Source: Pseudomonas nabeulensis
GTDB taxonomy: Bacteria; Pseudomonadota; Gammaproteobacteria; Pseudomonadales; Pseudomonadaceae
Assembly (NCBI RefSeq): GCF_004682045.1
Contig: NZ_QUZT01000012.1
Span: 49,426 to 113,425 of the forward strand
Direction of reading: 5' to 3'
Length of the DNA: 64,000 nucleotides
Each line of letters opens with the position of its first letter. The stretch's first letter is position 1. The notes beneath the pieces were generated by a model. The model was not told where the DNA came from. It saw only the letters and a program-made list of their open reading frames with translations, and searched no databases. The position numbers were made by a program, and so were the translations under genes. Positions 49,712-58,992 of this stretch are shown here, piece by piece.

Positions 49712-50557
49712 ATGCCGCAACCGTTCATCTTCCGTACCATCGACCTGGATGGCCAGACTATCCGAACGGCGGTGCGCCCGGGCAAGCCTCACCTGACACC
49801 GCTGCTGATCTTCAATGGCATCGGTGCCAACCTTGAGTTGGTGTTTCCGTTCGTCCAGGCCCTGGACCCGGATCTGGAAGTGATCGCCTTCGATGTGCCC
49901 GGTGTGGGCGGTTCTTCCACACCGAACCGACCCTACCGCTTTCCTGGCCTGGCCAAGCTCACCGCACGCATGCTCGATTACCTCGACTACGGCCAGGTAA
50001 ACGCGGTGGGCGTGTCCTGGGGCGGCGCACTGGCGCAGCAGTTTGCCTACGACTACCCGGAACGCTGCAAGAAGCTGATCCTGGCTGCCACAGCGGCGGG
50101 TGCGGTCATGGTGCCAGGCAAGCCGAAAGTGCTATGGCTGATGGCCAGCCCGCGCCGTTACATTCAACCGTCCCACGTGGTGCGCATTGCGCCGATGATT
50201 TATGGCGGCTCGTTCCGCCGCGATTCGAAACTGGCCGCCGAGCATGCCGCCAAAGTGCGCTCGGCCGGCAAGTTGGGTTACTACTGGCAACTGTTCGCCG
50301 GGCTGGGCTGGACCAGCATCCACTGGCTGCACAAGATCCGCCAACCCACCCTGGTGCTGGCGGGGGATGACGACCCGCTGATCCCGCTGATCAACATGCG
50401 CATGCTGGCCTGGCGCATTCCCAACGCGCAGCTGCACATCATCGATGACGGCCACCTGTTCCTGATCACCCGGGCTGAGGCCGTGGCGCCGATCATCATG
50501 AAGTTTCTGCAAGAGGAGCGTATGCGCGCGGTGATTCATCCGCGACCAGCGGTGTAG
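49712..50557 (+). CDS. phaZ: Intracellular mcl-PHA depolymerase
   Basis: 281-residue alpha/beta hydrolase that mobilises PHA from granules. The nucleophile Ser102 is in GVSWGGA; Asp (LAGDDDPLI) and His (DDGHLFL) complete the triad. ATG 49712 matches the family start MPQPFIFRT; TTG 49706 would add two residues. It lies between the two synthase genes, the usual mcl-PHA arrangement. Confidence 0.96.
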   Translation: MPQPFIFRTIDLDGQTIRTAVRPGKPHLTPLLIFNGIGANLELVFPFVQALDPDLEVIAFDVPGVGGSSTPNRPYRFPGLAKLTARMLDYLDYGQVNAVGVSWGGALAQQFAYDYPERCKKLILAATAAGAVMVPGKPKVLWLMASPRRYIQPSHVVRIAPMIYGGSFRRDSKLAAEHAAKVRSAGKLGYYWQLFAGLGWTSIHWLHKIRQPTLVLAGDDDPLIPLINMRMLAWRIPNAQLHIIDDGHLFLITRAEAVAPIIMKFLQEERMRAVIHPRPAV

Positions 50558-50645
50558 GGACACACCGCCGAGCAACTTGCCAGGAACCGGCTATGGTTCT
50601 GAATTGGCGTGCCCGTTTGATGGCTTGACGAAGGAGTGTTGGCTC

Positions 50646-52328
50646 ATGCGAGAAAGACCCGTGACGAACCCGGCGCCCACCCCGGCCGCGTTTATCAATG
50701 CGCAAAATGCGATCACTGGCCTGCGCGGGAAAGACCTGCTGTCGACCCTGCGCAGCGTGGCCGCCCATGGCTTGCGCAACCCGCTGCATACCGCCCGTCA
50801 CGCCTGGGCCTTGAGTGGTCAACTGGGCCGCGTGCTGCTGGGCGAAACCGTGCATGAGCCCAACCCCCACGACAGCCGCTTCGCCGACCCCACCTGGAAG
50901 CTCAACCCACTTTATCGACGCAGCCTGCAGGCCTATCTGAGCTGGCAGAAACAAACGCGTCACTGGATCGATGACAGCGCCCTGAGCGTTGATGACCGGG
51001 CACGAGCGCACTTCGCGTTCTCCCTGCTCAACGATGCGGTTTCGCCGTCCAACACGCTGCTCAACCCGCTGGCCGTCAAGGAGTTGCTCAACTCCGGCGG
51101 CAACAGCGTGGTGCGTGGCGTCACCCATCTGTTTGAAGACCTGTTGCACAACAACGGCCTGCCGCGCCAGGTGAGCAAGCACGCCTTCGAAGTGGGCAAG
51201 ACGGTTGCCACTACCCCCGGTTCAGTGGTGTTTCGCAATGAATTGCTGGAGCTGATCCAGTACAAGCCCATGAGCGAAAAGCAACACGCCAAACCCCTGC
51301 TGGTCGTGCCGCCGCAAATCAACAAGTACTACATTTTCGACCTGAGCCCGGCCAACAGCTTTGTGCAGTACGCGCTTAAAAACGGATTGCAGACGTTTAT
51401 GGTCAGCTGGCGCAACCCGGACGTTCGTCATCGTGAATGGGGGCTATCCACCTACGTCGCGGCACTGGAGGAAGCACTCAACGTTTGCCGAGCCATCACC
51501 GGCGCCCGTGAGGTCAACCTGATGGGCGCCTGCGCCGGCGGCCTGACCATAGCCGCCCTGCAAGGCCACCTGCAAGCCAAGCGCCAGTTGCGGCGCATCT
51601 CCAGCGCCAGCTACCTGGTGAGCCTGCTGGACAGCCAGATCGACAGCCCCGCCACCCTGTTCGCCGACGAACAAACCCTGGAAGCCGCCAAGCGTCGTTC
51701 CTACCAGCAAGGCGTGCTGGACGGCCGCGACATGGCCAAGGTGTTCGCCTGGATGCGCCCCAACGACCTGATCTGGAACTACTGGATCAACAATTACCTG
51801 CTGGGCAAGGAACCGCCGGCCTTCGACATCCTGTACTGGAACAACGACAACACACGCCTGCCGGCCGCACTGCACGGTGACCTGCTGGACTTCTTCAAGC
51901 ACAACCCGCTGAGCCACCCCGGCGGCCTTGAGGTATGCGGCACGCCCATCGACTTGCAGAAGGTCACGGTGGACAGTTTCAGCGTGGCCGGGATCAACGA
52001 CCACATCACGCCGTGGGACGCGGTGTATCGCTCCACTCAATTATTGGGGGGTGAACGGCGCTTCGTGCTGGCTAACAGCGGGCATATCCAGAGCATCCTC
52101 AACCCGCCGGGCAACCCAAAGGCCAACTACGTCGAAAACCCCAAGCTGAGCAGCGACCCTCGCGCCTGGTATTACGACGCCAACCACGTCGAAGGCAGTT
52201 GGTGGCCACAATGGCTGGAGTGGATCCAGCAACGCTCTGGCGTACAGCGCGAAACCCTCACCGCCCTGGGCAACCAGAATTACCCACCGATGGAAGCAGC
52301 ACCAGGCACCTACGTGCGGGTGCGTTGA
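50646..52328 (+). CDS. phaC2: Class II poly(3-hydroxyalkanoate) synthase 2
   Basis: 560-residue paralogue of PhaC1 with nucleophile Cys296 in GACAGG and the Asp/His motifs INDHITPW and NSGHIQS. It uses similar 3-hydroxyacyl-CoA substrates with a somewhat different preference. It starts 88 bases after phaZ; ATG 50646 was chosen over the upstream frame because the family start falls near here. The AAGGAG ribosome site is at 50630-50635. Confidence 0.96.
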   Translation: MRERPVTNPAPTPAAFINAQNAITGLRGKDLLSTLRSVAAHGLRNPLHTARHAWALSGQLGRVLLGETVHEPNPHDSRFADPTWKLNPLYRRSLQAYLSWQKQTRHWIDDSALSVDDRARAHFAFSLLNDAVSPSNTLLNPLAVKELLNSGGNSVVRGVTHLFEDLLHNNGLPRQVSKHAFEVGKTVATTPGSVVFRNELLELIQYKPMSEKQHAKPLLVVPPQINKYYIFDLSPANSFVQYALKNGLQTFMVSWRNPDVRHREWGLSTYVAALEEALNVCRAITGAREVNLMGACAGGLTIAALQGHLQAKRQLRRISSASYLVSLLDSQIDSPATLFADEQTLEAAKRRSYQQGVLDGRDMAKVFAWMRPNDLIWNYWINNYLLGKEPPAFDILYWNNDNTRLPAALHGDLLDFFKHNPLSHPGGLEVCGTPIDLQKVTVDSFSVAGINDHITPWDAVYRSTQLLGGERRFVLANSGHIQSILNPPGNPKANYVENPKLSSDPRAWYYDANHVEGSWWPQWLEWIQQRSGVQRETLTALGNQNYPPMEAAPGTYVRVR

Positions 52329-52355
52329 GCTCAACGATCAGATTAAGAAAATCGG

Positions 52356-52976
52356 ATGAAGACCCGCGACCGTATCCTTGAATGCGCCCTGCTGTTATTC
52401 AACCAAAAGGGCGAACCCAACGTATCGACCATGGAGGTAGCCAATGAAATGGGGATCAGTCCCGGCAACCTCTACTACCACTTCCACGGCAAGGAGCCGC
52501 TGGTGCTCGGGCTGTTCGAGCGCTTCCAGAACGAGCTCGCGCCCCTGCTCGACCCGCCGGCGGATGCACAACTGGAGGCGCAGGACTACTGGCTGTTCTT
52601 GCACCTGATCGTCGAGCGCATGGCCCATTACCGGTTTCTGTTCCAGGACCTGTCCAACCTGACGGGGCGCCTGCCAAAGCTGGCCAAAGGCATTCGCAGC
52701 CTGCTCACAGCGCTTAAACGCACCCTCGCCTCGCTTCTCGCGCGACTGAAAGCGGCAGGACAGTTGGTCAGTGATACCCAGGCACTGGGGCAATTGGTGG
52801 AACAGATCACCCTGACCTTGTTGTTCTCTCTGGATTATCAGCGAATCCTCGACCGTGTGGGCGAAGTTCAAGTAGTGGTCTACCAGATCATGATGCTAGT
52901 GGCGTCGCATCTATTGCCGCCAGCAAGACAAGCGACAGAGCGATTGGCGATGCGCTACTTGGACAGCCCGATCTAA
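52356..52976 (+). CDS. phaD: TetR-family PHA regulator
   Basis: 206-residue TetR regulator. The N-terminal helix-turn-helix is at about residues 25-45 (VSTMEVANEMGISPGNLYYHF) and the C-terminal ligand domain is helical. In P. putida, PhaD is an activator of phaC1 and phaI promoters that probably senses fatty-acid-derived molecules. It starts 27 bases after phaC2. In most relatives the phasin genes follow at once on the other strand; here the fimbrial locus intervenes. Confidence 0.95.
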   Translation: MKTRDRILECALLLFNQKGEPNVSTMEVANEMGISPGNLYYHFHGKEPLVLGLFERFQNELAPLLDPPADAQLEAQDYWLFLHLIVERMAHYRFLFQDLSNLTGRLPKLAKGIRSLLTALKRTLASLLARLKAAGQLVSDTQALGQLVEQITLTLLFSLDYQRILDRVGEVQVVVYQIMMLVASHLLPPARQATERLAMRYLDSPI

Positions 52977-53010
52977 CTTACAACAACAAGAAAAGATTCT
53001 TACAACCAAA

Positions 53011-53706
53011 TCAACTTGGCTCCCCAAACTGCTGTGTAAACTTGAAGAGTTCGCTGTCAGACTTTATACCCAACTTTCGATAGGCCGACTGTTTTTGGGT
53101 GCTGATCGTACTCGCACTGCGGGAGAACTTGGCCGCAATTGAATTCACGGACATGCCATCCAAGAAGCAACGTAAAACTTCCTGTTCTTTGGGGGTAAGG
53201 CAAGCGTTCAGGCGCACGGGAGCCGAAAGCTCCACCTTCGATTTCATATTGTTCACATCAAACATGCGCTGCACACCCTGTAGTGCCGGCAGCATACAGG
53301 GCTGCAGGTAGATACGTCCCTGGGCAACCGTTCGGATGGCAGCGATCAATTCGGTGAGCTTCTGGGTCTTGCCCAACACCCCACGGCTTCCTGCTTTCAG
53401 CGCCAGTGAAACGGTGGCCGGCGTGTAATGCGATGACACGACCACGGGTTTGCACCGCTTGAACCTGCGGTTGAGCGTTCGGATCAAACTGAGGCCATCA
53501 AGGTCGGACGGCCCCAGGATAAAGTCCATGACGACCACATCCGCAGGCCGTTGGGCCAGCGCATCAAGCAGATCCTTACCGGTGCCGAACGACCCGATGA
53601 CATCCAGGTCGGCCTCCTTGCTCAGCCCCAACTCGATCCCCTGCCGAACCATCTCATGATCATCCAGAAGCATGACGGTATACATCTTGGAAATTGAAGT
53701 AGGCAT
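53011..53706 (-). CDS. NarL/FixJ-type response regulator, orphan
   Basis: 231-residue two-domain regulator. The receiver domain has DD at residues 15-16, the phosphoacceptor Asp61 in VVMDFI, Ser91 and Lys113. The C-terminal LuxR-type helix-turn-helix (residues about 165-225) has LTPKEQEVLRCFLDG. No sensor kinase lies next to it. It is divergent from the fimbrial operon across a 339-base AT-rich gap and is the likely regulator of those genes, as with other fimbrial systems; this is inference. The start could also be ATG 53685 (MYTVMLLDD). Confidence 0.85.
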   Translation of the reverse strand: MPTSISKMYTVMLLDDHEMVRQGIELGLSKEADLDVIGSFGTGKDLLDALAQRPADVVVMDFILGPSDLDGLSLIRTLNRRFKRCKPVVVSSHYTPATVSLALKAGSRGVLGKTQKLTELIAAIRTVAQGRIYLQPCMLPALQGVQRMFDVNNMKSKVELSAPVRLNACLTPKEQEVLRCFLDGMSVNSIAAKFSRSASTISTQKQSAYRKLGIKSDSELFKFTQQFGEPS

Positions 53707-54045
53707 CAAGAAACCCGCAGAAGTAATGACAGCCGTTCTTTATTTACTTTGAGCGGTATATCCCAGCCAAACGCCAGGATCAATACAAGAACACAATAAG
53801 GACGGATCTTTCAGCGCAGTCTTACAGCCACATCGTACAAAGCAAAGTAAATACAATTATTTTTAATCAACATATGAATTTTCGAACAATCACGAGATAA
53901 AACTCGCTACTTCTCTATAGGCATTATTCCTGCACAGAGCGAAATTACTCCTGCCCGTCAACCCGAATCTTATCCACAAACTACAGGTGAGGTTTACCTG
54001 TGCCCCAGTGACGGGACACCCATAACTTATGAATATAGGAATGCT
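53707..54045. promoter_or_regulatory. Fimbrial operon / response regulator divergent control region
   Basis: 339 AT-rich bases without a supported gene, clearly lower in GC than the flanks. It should carry promoters for the regulator and for the pilin gene. An inverted repeat, ACAGGT-N7-ACCTGT, is at 53983-54001, 45 bases before the pilin ATG. An AGGA ribosome site is at 54038-54041. No long invertible element or recombinase gene was found. Confidence 0.5.
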
Positions 54046-54624
54046 ATGAAAGCCAACGTTCTCTCCGCCGCGGCAGCCGCTATTGCCCTGGCCGCTGCAG
54101 TCTCGCAATCCGCCTACGCCGGCATTGACGGCACCATCAACTTCGCTGGGCAGGTGAACGACGTGACCTGCTCCGTCGAAGGCGTTGCGCCAGGTACTGG
54201 CGCGGTGGTCAAGGACGTCAATATGGGCGGCGTCTCAGCCGCACGCTTGGCGAAGGCAGGTGACCGCGCCAACCTGACGGGCTTCAGTATTCGTGTCGGA
54301 TCACCAGGCGAAGGTGCCTGCGTCAACGGCCGCACCGTCGTGGTGTTGTTCGACCCTACCAGCCCACTCATCGACGTTGCGAGCGGACGCCTGCGCATCG
54401 ACGGCCACAGTGACCCGGAAGACACCATTAATGCCAAGAACGTCCAGGTGGAAGTGACCAACGGCGATGGTTCGCCGATCCACCTTTACACCGAGAAATC
54501 CAAAGGCGTGGTCATCGTCGACAACCAGGCCATCATCCCTCTGGCGGCGCAAATGTATGCCACCGGTGCCGCAACCGAAGGCGCCGTCAAAACCCGCGTG
54601 GGCTTTACGGTCATCAACCCGTAA
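54046..54624 (+). CDS. Major fimbrial subunit (pilin), chaperone-usher type
   Basis: 192-residue secreted pilin. The signal peptide ends at SQSAYA (about residue 25). The mature part starts GIDGTINFAGQVNDVTC and has two Cys (VTCSV and GACVNG) that should form the immunoglobulin-fold disulphide. Its C-terminal beta strand ends AVKTRVGFTVINP, the donor-strand region. As the first and largest-spaced gene of the operon it is probably the main rod subunit. It is less like the other subunits here than they are like one another. Confidence 0.85.
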   Translation: MKANVLSAAAAAIALAAAVSQSAYAGIDGTINFAGQVNDVTCSVEGVAPGTGAVVKDVNMGGVSAARLAKAGDRANLTGFSIRVGSPGEGACVNGRTVVVLFDPTSPLIDVASGRLRIDGHSDPEDTINAKNVQVEVTNGDGSPIHLYTEKSKGVVIVDNQAIIPLAAQMYATGAATEGAVKTRVGFTVINP

Positions 54625-54714
54625 ATAGCACGGGGCCTGTATCCACAGGCTTTGCACGCAACGGGCCTGTGGTAATCCCGCAGGTCCCACTTCAGTTTCA
54701 AAGAGACACGGATT

Positions 54715-55491
54715 ATGAAAACACTGGCCCGCCTCGCGCTTGCCACCTGTACGGTCGCATCGTTGGCGCTACAAGCGTTGCCAGCCCAAGCAGGCATCAT
54801 TATTTATGGCACGCGCGTGATCTACCCGGCCGAACAGCAGGAAGTCGTGGTGCGCCTGGAGAACAAAGGTGATCGGCCGGCGCTTGTGCAAACCTGGCTG
54901 GATACGGGTGACCTGCGCTCCACACCGTCGACGTCGCAGACGCCCTTTACCCTGACGCCGCCTATTTTCCGGATCGAACCCAACCAGCAACAGGCATTGC
55001 GTTTGCGCCATTCGGGCGAGTCCTCGGCTACTGATCGTGAAAGCCTGTACTGGCTGAACGTGCTGGAGGTTCCCCCGGTGACTGCAGGCTCCGAGCAGAA
55101 CAACCAGATCGAACTGGCATTCCGTAACCGTTTGCGAGTGTTTTTCCGCCCCCCTTCTCTGCCCTACCCTGTCGCCAGCGCCCCTTCGAAAGTCCGCTGG
55201 GAGCTGGTGCCCCATGACCAGGGTTTCGCCCTGCAGGCGACCAACCCCACGCCGTACCATATCGCACTCACCGAGGTGGACTTGCTCAGTGAAGGGAAGC
55301 GCTTCAGCAAAGCGCCGAACGCCGATATCAACGACAGCCTGCTGACGCCCGCCGGTGACGTAAAAGTGTTTGCGCTGCCCTCATTGCGCAATCGCCCCAG
55401 TGGCTCGGCCAAAGTCGAATTTACCGCCATCAGCGACCTCGGCGCCCGAGTGCGCCACTCGGCCGACCTCACCCCTTCAGCCGCCAGATGA
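54715..55491 (+). CDS. Periplasmic fimbrial chaperone 1
   Basis: 258-residue PapD-like chaperone with a signal peptide ending at QAGI. The two-domain immunoglobulin fold shows the conserved TRVIYPAEQQEVVVRLEN start, the TPPIFRIEP turn and the Arg/Lys anchor region. It should hold subunits by donor-strand complementation and hand them to the usher. It overlaps the second chaperone gene by 4 bases (ATGA). Confidence 0.9.
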   Translation: MKTLARLALATCTVASLALQALPAQAGIIIYGTRVIYPAEQQEVVVRLENKGDRPALVQTWLDTGDLRSTPSTSQTPFTLTPPIFRIEPNQQQALRLRHSGESSATDRESLYWLNVLEVPPVTAGSEQNNQIELAFRNRLRVFFRPPSLPYPVASAPSKVRWELVPHDQGFALQATNPTPYHIALTEVDLLSEGKRFSKAPNADINDSLLTPAGDVKVFALPSLRNRPSGSAKVEFTAISDLGARVRHSADLTPSAAR

Positions 55492-56264
55492 ATGCCGCCA
55501 TGCACCCACTCTCCTTTGCAAACCTGCCAGCCAAGTTCGTGGCCTTAACATTGGCACTGTTCAGCATTGGCGCCCACGCCAGCGTTGTCATCAACAACAC
55601 CCGGATCATCTACCCGCAGAACGACAAAGAGGTGACGGTTCGGCTGGAAAGTAAAAACCAGGCGCCGGTACTGGTCCAGGCATGGCTGGACAGCGGTGAC
55701 GAGCATTCGACGCCTGAGTCGGCGGGCATTCCCTTTGTCACCACGCCTCCGATCTTTCGCATGGAACCGGGCAAGCAACAGGTGGTGCGCCTGGCCTATA
55801 CCGGTGCAGACCTGCCGTCGACCCAGGAGAGCCTGTTCTGGTTCAACCTGCTGGAAATCCCAGCACAATCCCAGGACACCCAACAAAGCAACCAACTGCA
55901 GCTCGCCTTTCGATCCCGGATAAAACTGTTTTTCCGCCCGCCAAATCTGCCTTACGACGTCGAGGCTGCGCCTGGAAAGCTGCAATGGCGTCGAGTACCC
56001 GCCGAGCTGGGCCAAGCGCTGGAGGTCTATAACCCCAGCCCTTATCACGTCACATTCGATCAGATCGAATTGCTTGACGCAAAACAGCGACACGCTCGCG
56101 AGGCAAGTGTTTCGGGCGCAGAGAACATGGTGGTACCTGGAGGACGTAACCGTTTCGCGCTACCCAGCCTCAAGGCACCGCCCAGCGGCACGGCTACTGT
56201 CGAGTTCCAGACACTGGATGATTTTGGAGTGGTGACATCACACAGCGCCAAGATCTCGTCCTAA
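55488..56264 (+). CDS. Periplasmic fimbrial chaperone 2
   Basis: 258-residue PapD-like chaperone of the same length as the first and clearly related to it (shared NTRIIYPQNDKEVTVRLE start, TPPIFRMEPGKQQ and RIKLFFRPPNLPY), so it probably arose by tandem duplication. The two may serve different subunits. The signal peptide ends near GAHA. Confidence 0.9.
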   Translation: MNAAMHPLSFANLPAKFVALTLALFSIGAHASVVINNTRIIYPQNDKEVTVRLESKNQAPVLVQAWLDSGDEHSTPESAGIPFVTTPPIFRMEPGKQQVVRLAYTGADLPSTQESLFWFNLLEIPAQSQDTQQSNQLQLAFRSRIKLFFRPPNLPYDVEAAPGKLQWRRVPAELGQALEVYNPSPYHVTFDQIELLDAKQRHAREASVSGAENMVVPGGRNRFALPSLKAPPSGTATVEFQTLDDFGVVTSHSAKISS

Positions 56265-56325
56265 CCCCTTACTGACTCACTAACAACGTTCGTTTGATGC
56301 CCATTTTTCGAGGCAGGGATTCCCT

Positions 56326-58932
56326 TTGCCCAAATTCGGACAGCACCTCTTTCTGGGAATGGTAAACATGACTTTGAACACGCCAGCCAGCGTAAGATTT
56401 CGGCCCTTGGAAAGTCATCGTTTGACGCTTTTGGCGCGTTGTTTGTTGCTGCTCAGCGGCGCCCATGTCGTGGGTGCCCAAGCTAACGAAAACGTTGAAT
56501 TCAACCCGGCGTTCTTTCCGGACACGGGTGGCCAGCAGATCGACATATCAAGATTCAGTCAGGGTAACGTCGTACTGCCCGGCAGCTACCGTACCGACGT
56601 TTACCTCAATGGCCAGTGGAACGGGCGCGAGACGTTGTCGTTCGTCGCGGTCGAAGGCCAGAACTCCGCGCAGATGTGCCTGGAACGTGACGCGTTACTT
56701 CGACTCGGTATCGACTTGGACGCGGCGCAAAGACAATCGGCCGAGGCCGGTGAAGCCACCCCGGCTGCGTTTGTCAGTTGCGCTGATATCGGCACCTACC
56801 TGCCAGGTGCCAACAGCCAATTCGACCCTGGTGAAAACCGACTGAGCCTGCAGGTGCCGCAGATTTACCTGGCACGCAAAGCGCGCGGCTATGTCGACCC
56901 GCAGCACTGGGACAGCGGTGTTGACGCCGCCTTTGTACGCTACAACGCCAACACCTTTACTACACAGACAAAAGGGCGCTCATTCAACTCCAATTACCTG
57001 GGTGTCAATACAGGCCTCAACCTGGGCGACTGGCACTTTCGCCATAACGGTAGCTACAGTGCCACCGATACCACCTCCGGCTACCAAAGCAGTAGCACGT
57101 ATGTGCAACGCGATTGGACCGCGTTGAAGTCACAAGTGGTAGCGGGCGAGATCTTCACTTCGGGCGAGTTGTTCGACAGCGTACGCCTGCGTGGCATCAG
57201 CCTGTATACCGATGACCGCATGCTACCGGACTCCCTGACCGGTTTTGCCCCTGTGGTACGCGGCATTGCGGAGACCAACGCACGGGTCACCGTACGCCAG
57301 CGCGGCGTATTGCTGGATGAAGTGTCGGTCGCCCCTGGCCCGTTTGTGCTCAATGACTTGTTTGCCACCGGCTATGGCGGTGACCTGACCGTGACCGTCA
57401 CCGAGGCCGACGGACGCCAGCGCGAGTTCATCGTTCCGTTTGCCACCAACGCCAACCTGCTGCGTCCGGGCTACAACCGCTACTCACTGAGTGTTGGCCA
57501 GTTGGATGAGATTGGGTTGCGCCACCCGCCGACCATGATGCAGGCCACCTACCAGCATGGTCTGAGCAATCTGCTGACCGGCTACACCGGAACGGTCATG
57601 GGTGAGGATTACAACTCACAATTGATAGGCGCAGCCTTCAACACGCCAGTGGGTGCGGTGTCGCTTGACCTGACCCGTTCGAGTGCCCACCTGCCGGGGC
57701 ATGGTTCACGAGACGGGCAAAGCGTGCAGCTGCGCTACAGCAAGAACTTCACCGAGTCCGGCACTCACTTTGCCCTCGGTGCGTACCGCTACTCCACCGA
57801 GGGCTTCCTGAGCGTGCGCGACGCAGCTCTCGTACGCGACCTGGCCATCGACGGACTCGACCTGGACAACGTATCGCGCCTGCGCGACAGAATGGACATC
57901 AGCCTCAACCAGGCAGTAGGCAAGGGCTCCGTCTACGTCACCGGTTCCATGCAGAACTACTGGAACCGCGAAAGCGGCAACCTGACCTTCACCGCCGGCT
58001 ACACCAGCAATTGGAAAGGCATGCACTACACCCTCAGCGCCCAGCGTACCAAGGACCTGCTGAGCGACCGGGTAGACAAACAGGTGGAGCTGAGCGTGAG
58101 CCTGCCGCTGGGCAGCGGCGGCCGCGCGCCGACAATGACCACCACGGCCTTCCACGGTAACCAGAGCAGCGGTGAACGCGTGAACCTCGGGGGCACCCTG
58201 GGTGAACGTAACGAGTTCACCTATGGCGTGGGCGCCAGCCACACACAGAGCATTGGCACCTCCACCAGTGCCGATATGAAATACCAGGCAAGCCACGGCG
58301 TGCTGTCCGCCGGTTATGGGCAGAGCAATGACTATCGCGCGATGTCCTTCGGTGTCACCGGCGGCATCGTCGCCCACAGCGGCGGCGTGACGTTTGCCCC
58401 CGAGCTGGGTGACACGATCGGCATCGTTCAGGCACCTGACGCACAGGGTGCGCGGATCAATGGCAATCACGGCTCCCAGGTTGGCAAGAGCGGTTACGCG
58501 GTAGTGCCCCATCTCGCACCCTATCGCCAGAACGTGGTTGAACTGGACCCCAAAGACCTCTCCGTCGACGTCGAACTCAAGACTGCCTCGCAAAACGTCG
58601 CACCGCGCGCGGGCTCCGTGGTGAAGCTGCAATTCGACACCGTCAGCGGCCAAGCCCTCCTGGTCACAGCACTGCGTGAGGATGGCAGCCCAATGCCGTT
58701 TGGCTCGGACGTGTTCGATGAAGAGGGCAACAGCGTGGGCATTGTCGGCCAGGGCGGCAAGGCGTTTGTGCGCGTCGCGCGACCGCAGGGAGAGCTGACC
58801 GTCAAGTGGGGCAGCAACGACAACGCCACATGCAGGTTGCAATACAGCTTGAGTGAGAAGTCAGGGTCGGAGGCAGTGAGTCGACTGCGTCAACTGGATG
58901 CCGGTACTTGCCGAGCCAGTGCACATGATTGA
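56326..58932 (+). CDS. Outer-membrane fimbrial usher
   Basis: 868-residue PapC-like usher. After the signal peptide comes the N-terminal chaperone-binding domain (VEFNPAFF, GSYRTDVYLNGQW) to about residue 165, then the beta barrel with an internal plug at about residues 250-350 (RGIAETNARVTVRQRG), and C-terminal beta-sandwich domains ending near CRLQYSLSEK. It assembles and anchors the fimbria. The start is uncertain: TTG 56326 has an AGGG site 10 bases upstream; ATG 56359 or 56368 gives a more usual signal peptide. Confidence 0.9.
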   Translation: MPKFGQHLFLGMVNMTLNTPASVRFRPLESHRLTLLARCLLLLSGAHVVGAQANENVEFNPAFFPDTGGQQIDISRFSQGNVVLPGSYRTDVYLNGQWNGRETLSFVAVEGQNSAQMCLERDALLRLGIDLDAAQRQSAEAGEATPAAFVSCADIGTYLPGANSQFDPGENRLSLQVPQIYLARKARGYVDPQHWDSGVDAAFVRYNANTFTTQTKGRSFNSNYLGVNTGLNLGDWHFRHNGSYSATDTTSGYQSSSTYVQRDWTALKSQVVAGEIFTSGELFDSVRLRGISLYTDDRMLPDSLTGFAPVVRGIAETNARVTVRQRGVLLDEVSVAPGPFVLNDLFATGYGGDLTVTVTEADGRQREFIVPFATNANLLRPGYNRYSLSVGQLDEIGLRHPPTMMQATYQHGLSNLLTGYTGTVMGEDYNSQLIGAAFNTPVGAVSLDLTRSSAHLPGHGSRDGQSVQLRYSKNFTESGTHFALGAYRYSTEGFLSVRDAALVRDLAIDGLDLDNVSRLRDRMDISLNQAVGKGSVYVTGSMQNYWNRESGNLTFTAGYTSNWKGMHYTLSAQRTKDLLSDRVDKQVELSVSLPLGSGGRAPTMTTTAFHGNQSSGERVNLGGTLGERNEFTYGVGASHTQSIGTSTSADMKYQASHGVLSAGYGQSNDYRAMSFGVTGGIVAHSGGVTFAPELGDTIGIVQAPDAQGARINGNHGSQVGKSGYAVVPHLAPYRQNVVELDPKDLSVDVELKTASQNVAPRAGSVVKLQFDTVSGQALLVTALREDGSPMPFGSDVFDEEGNSVGIVGQGGKAFVRVARPQGELTVKWGSNDNATCRLQYSLSEKSGSEAVSRLRQLDAGTCRASAHD

Positions 58933-58992
58933 TCAACTGCAAGTAACGGCGCCACGCGCGCTCAAATATTCAGCTTCCAATGCGAGGTCGAG

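Noticed and set aside
53707..54045. Possible phase-variable (invertible) fimbrial promoter
   Set aside because: No long flanking inverted repeats and no recombinase gene in the window; only a 6-base repeat was found.
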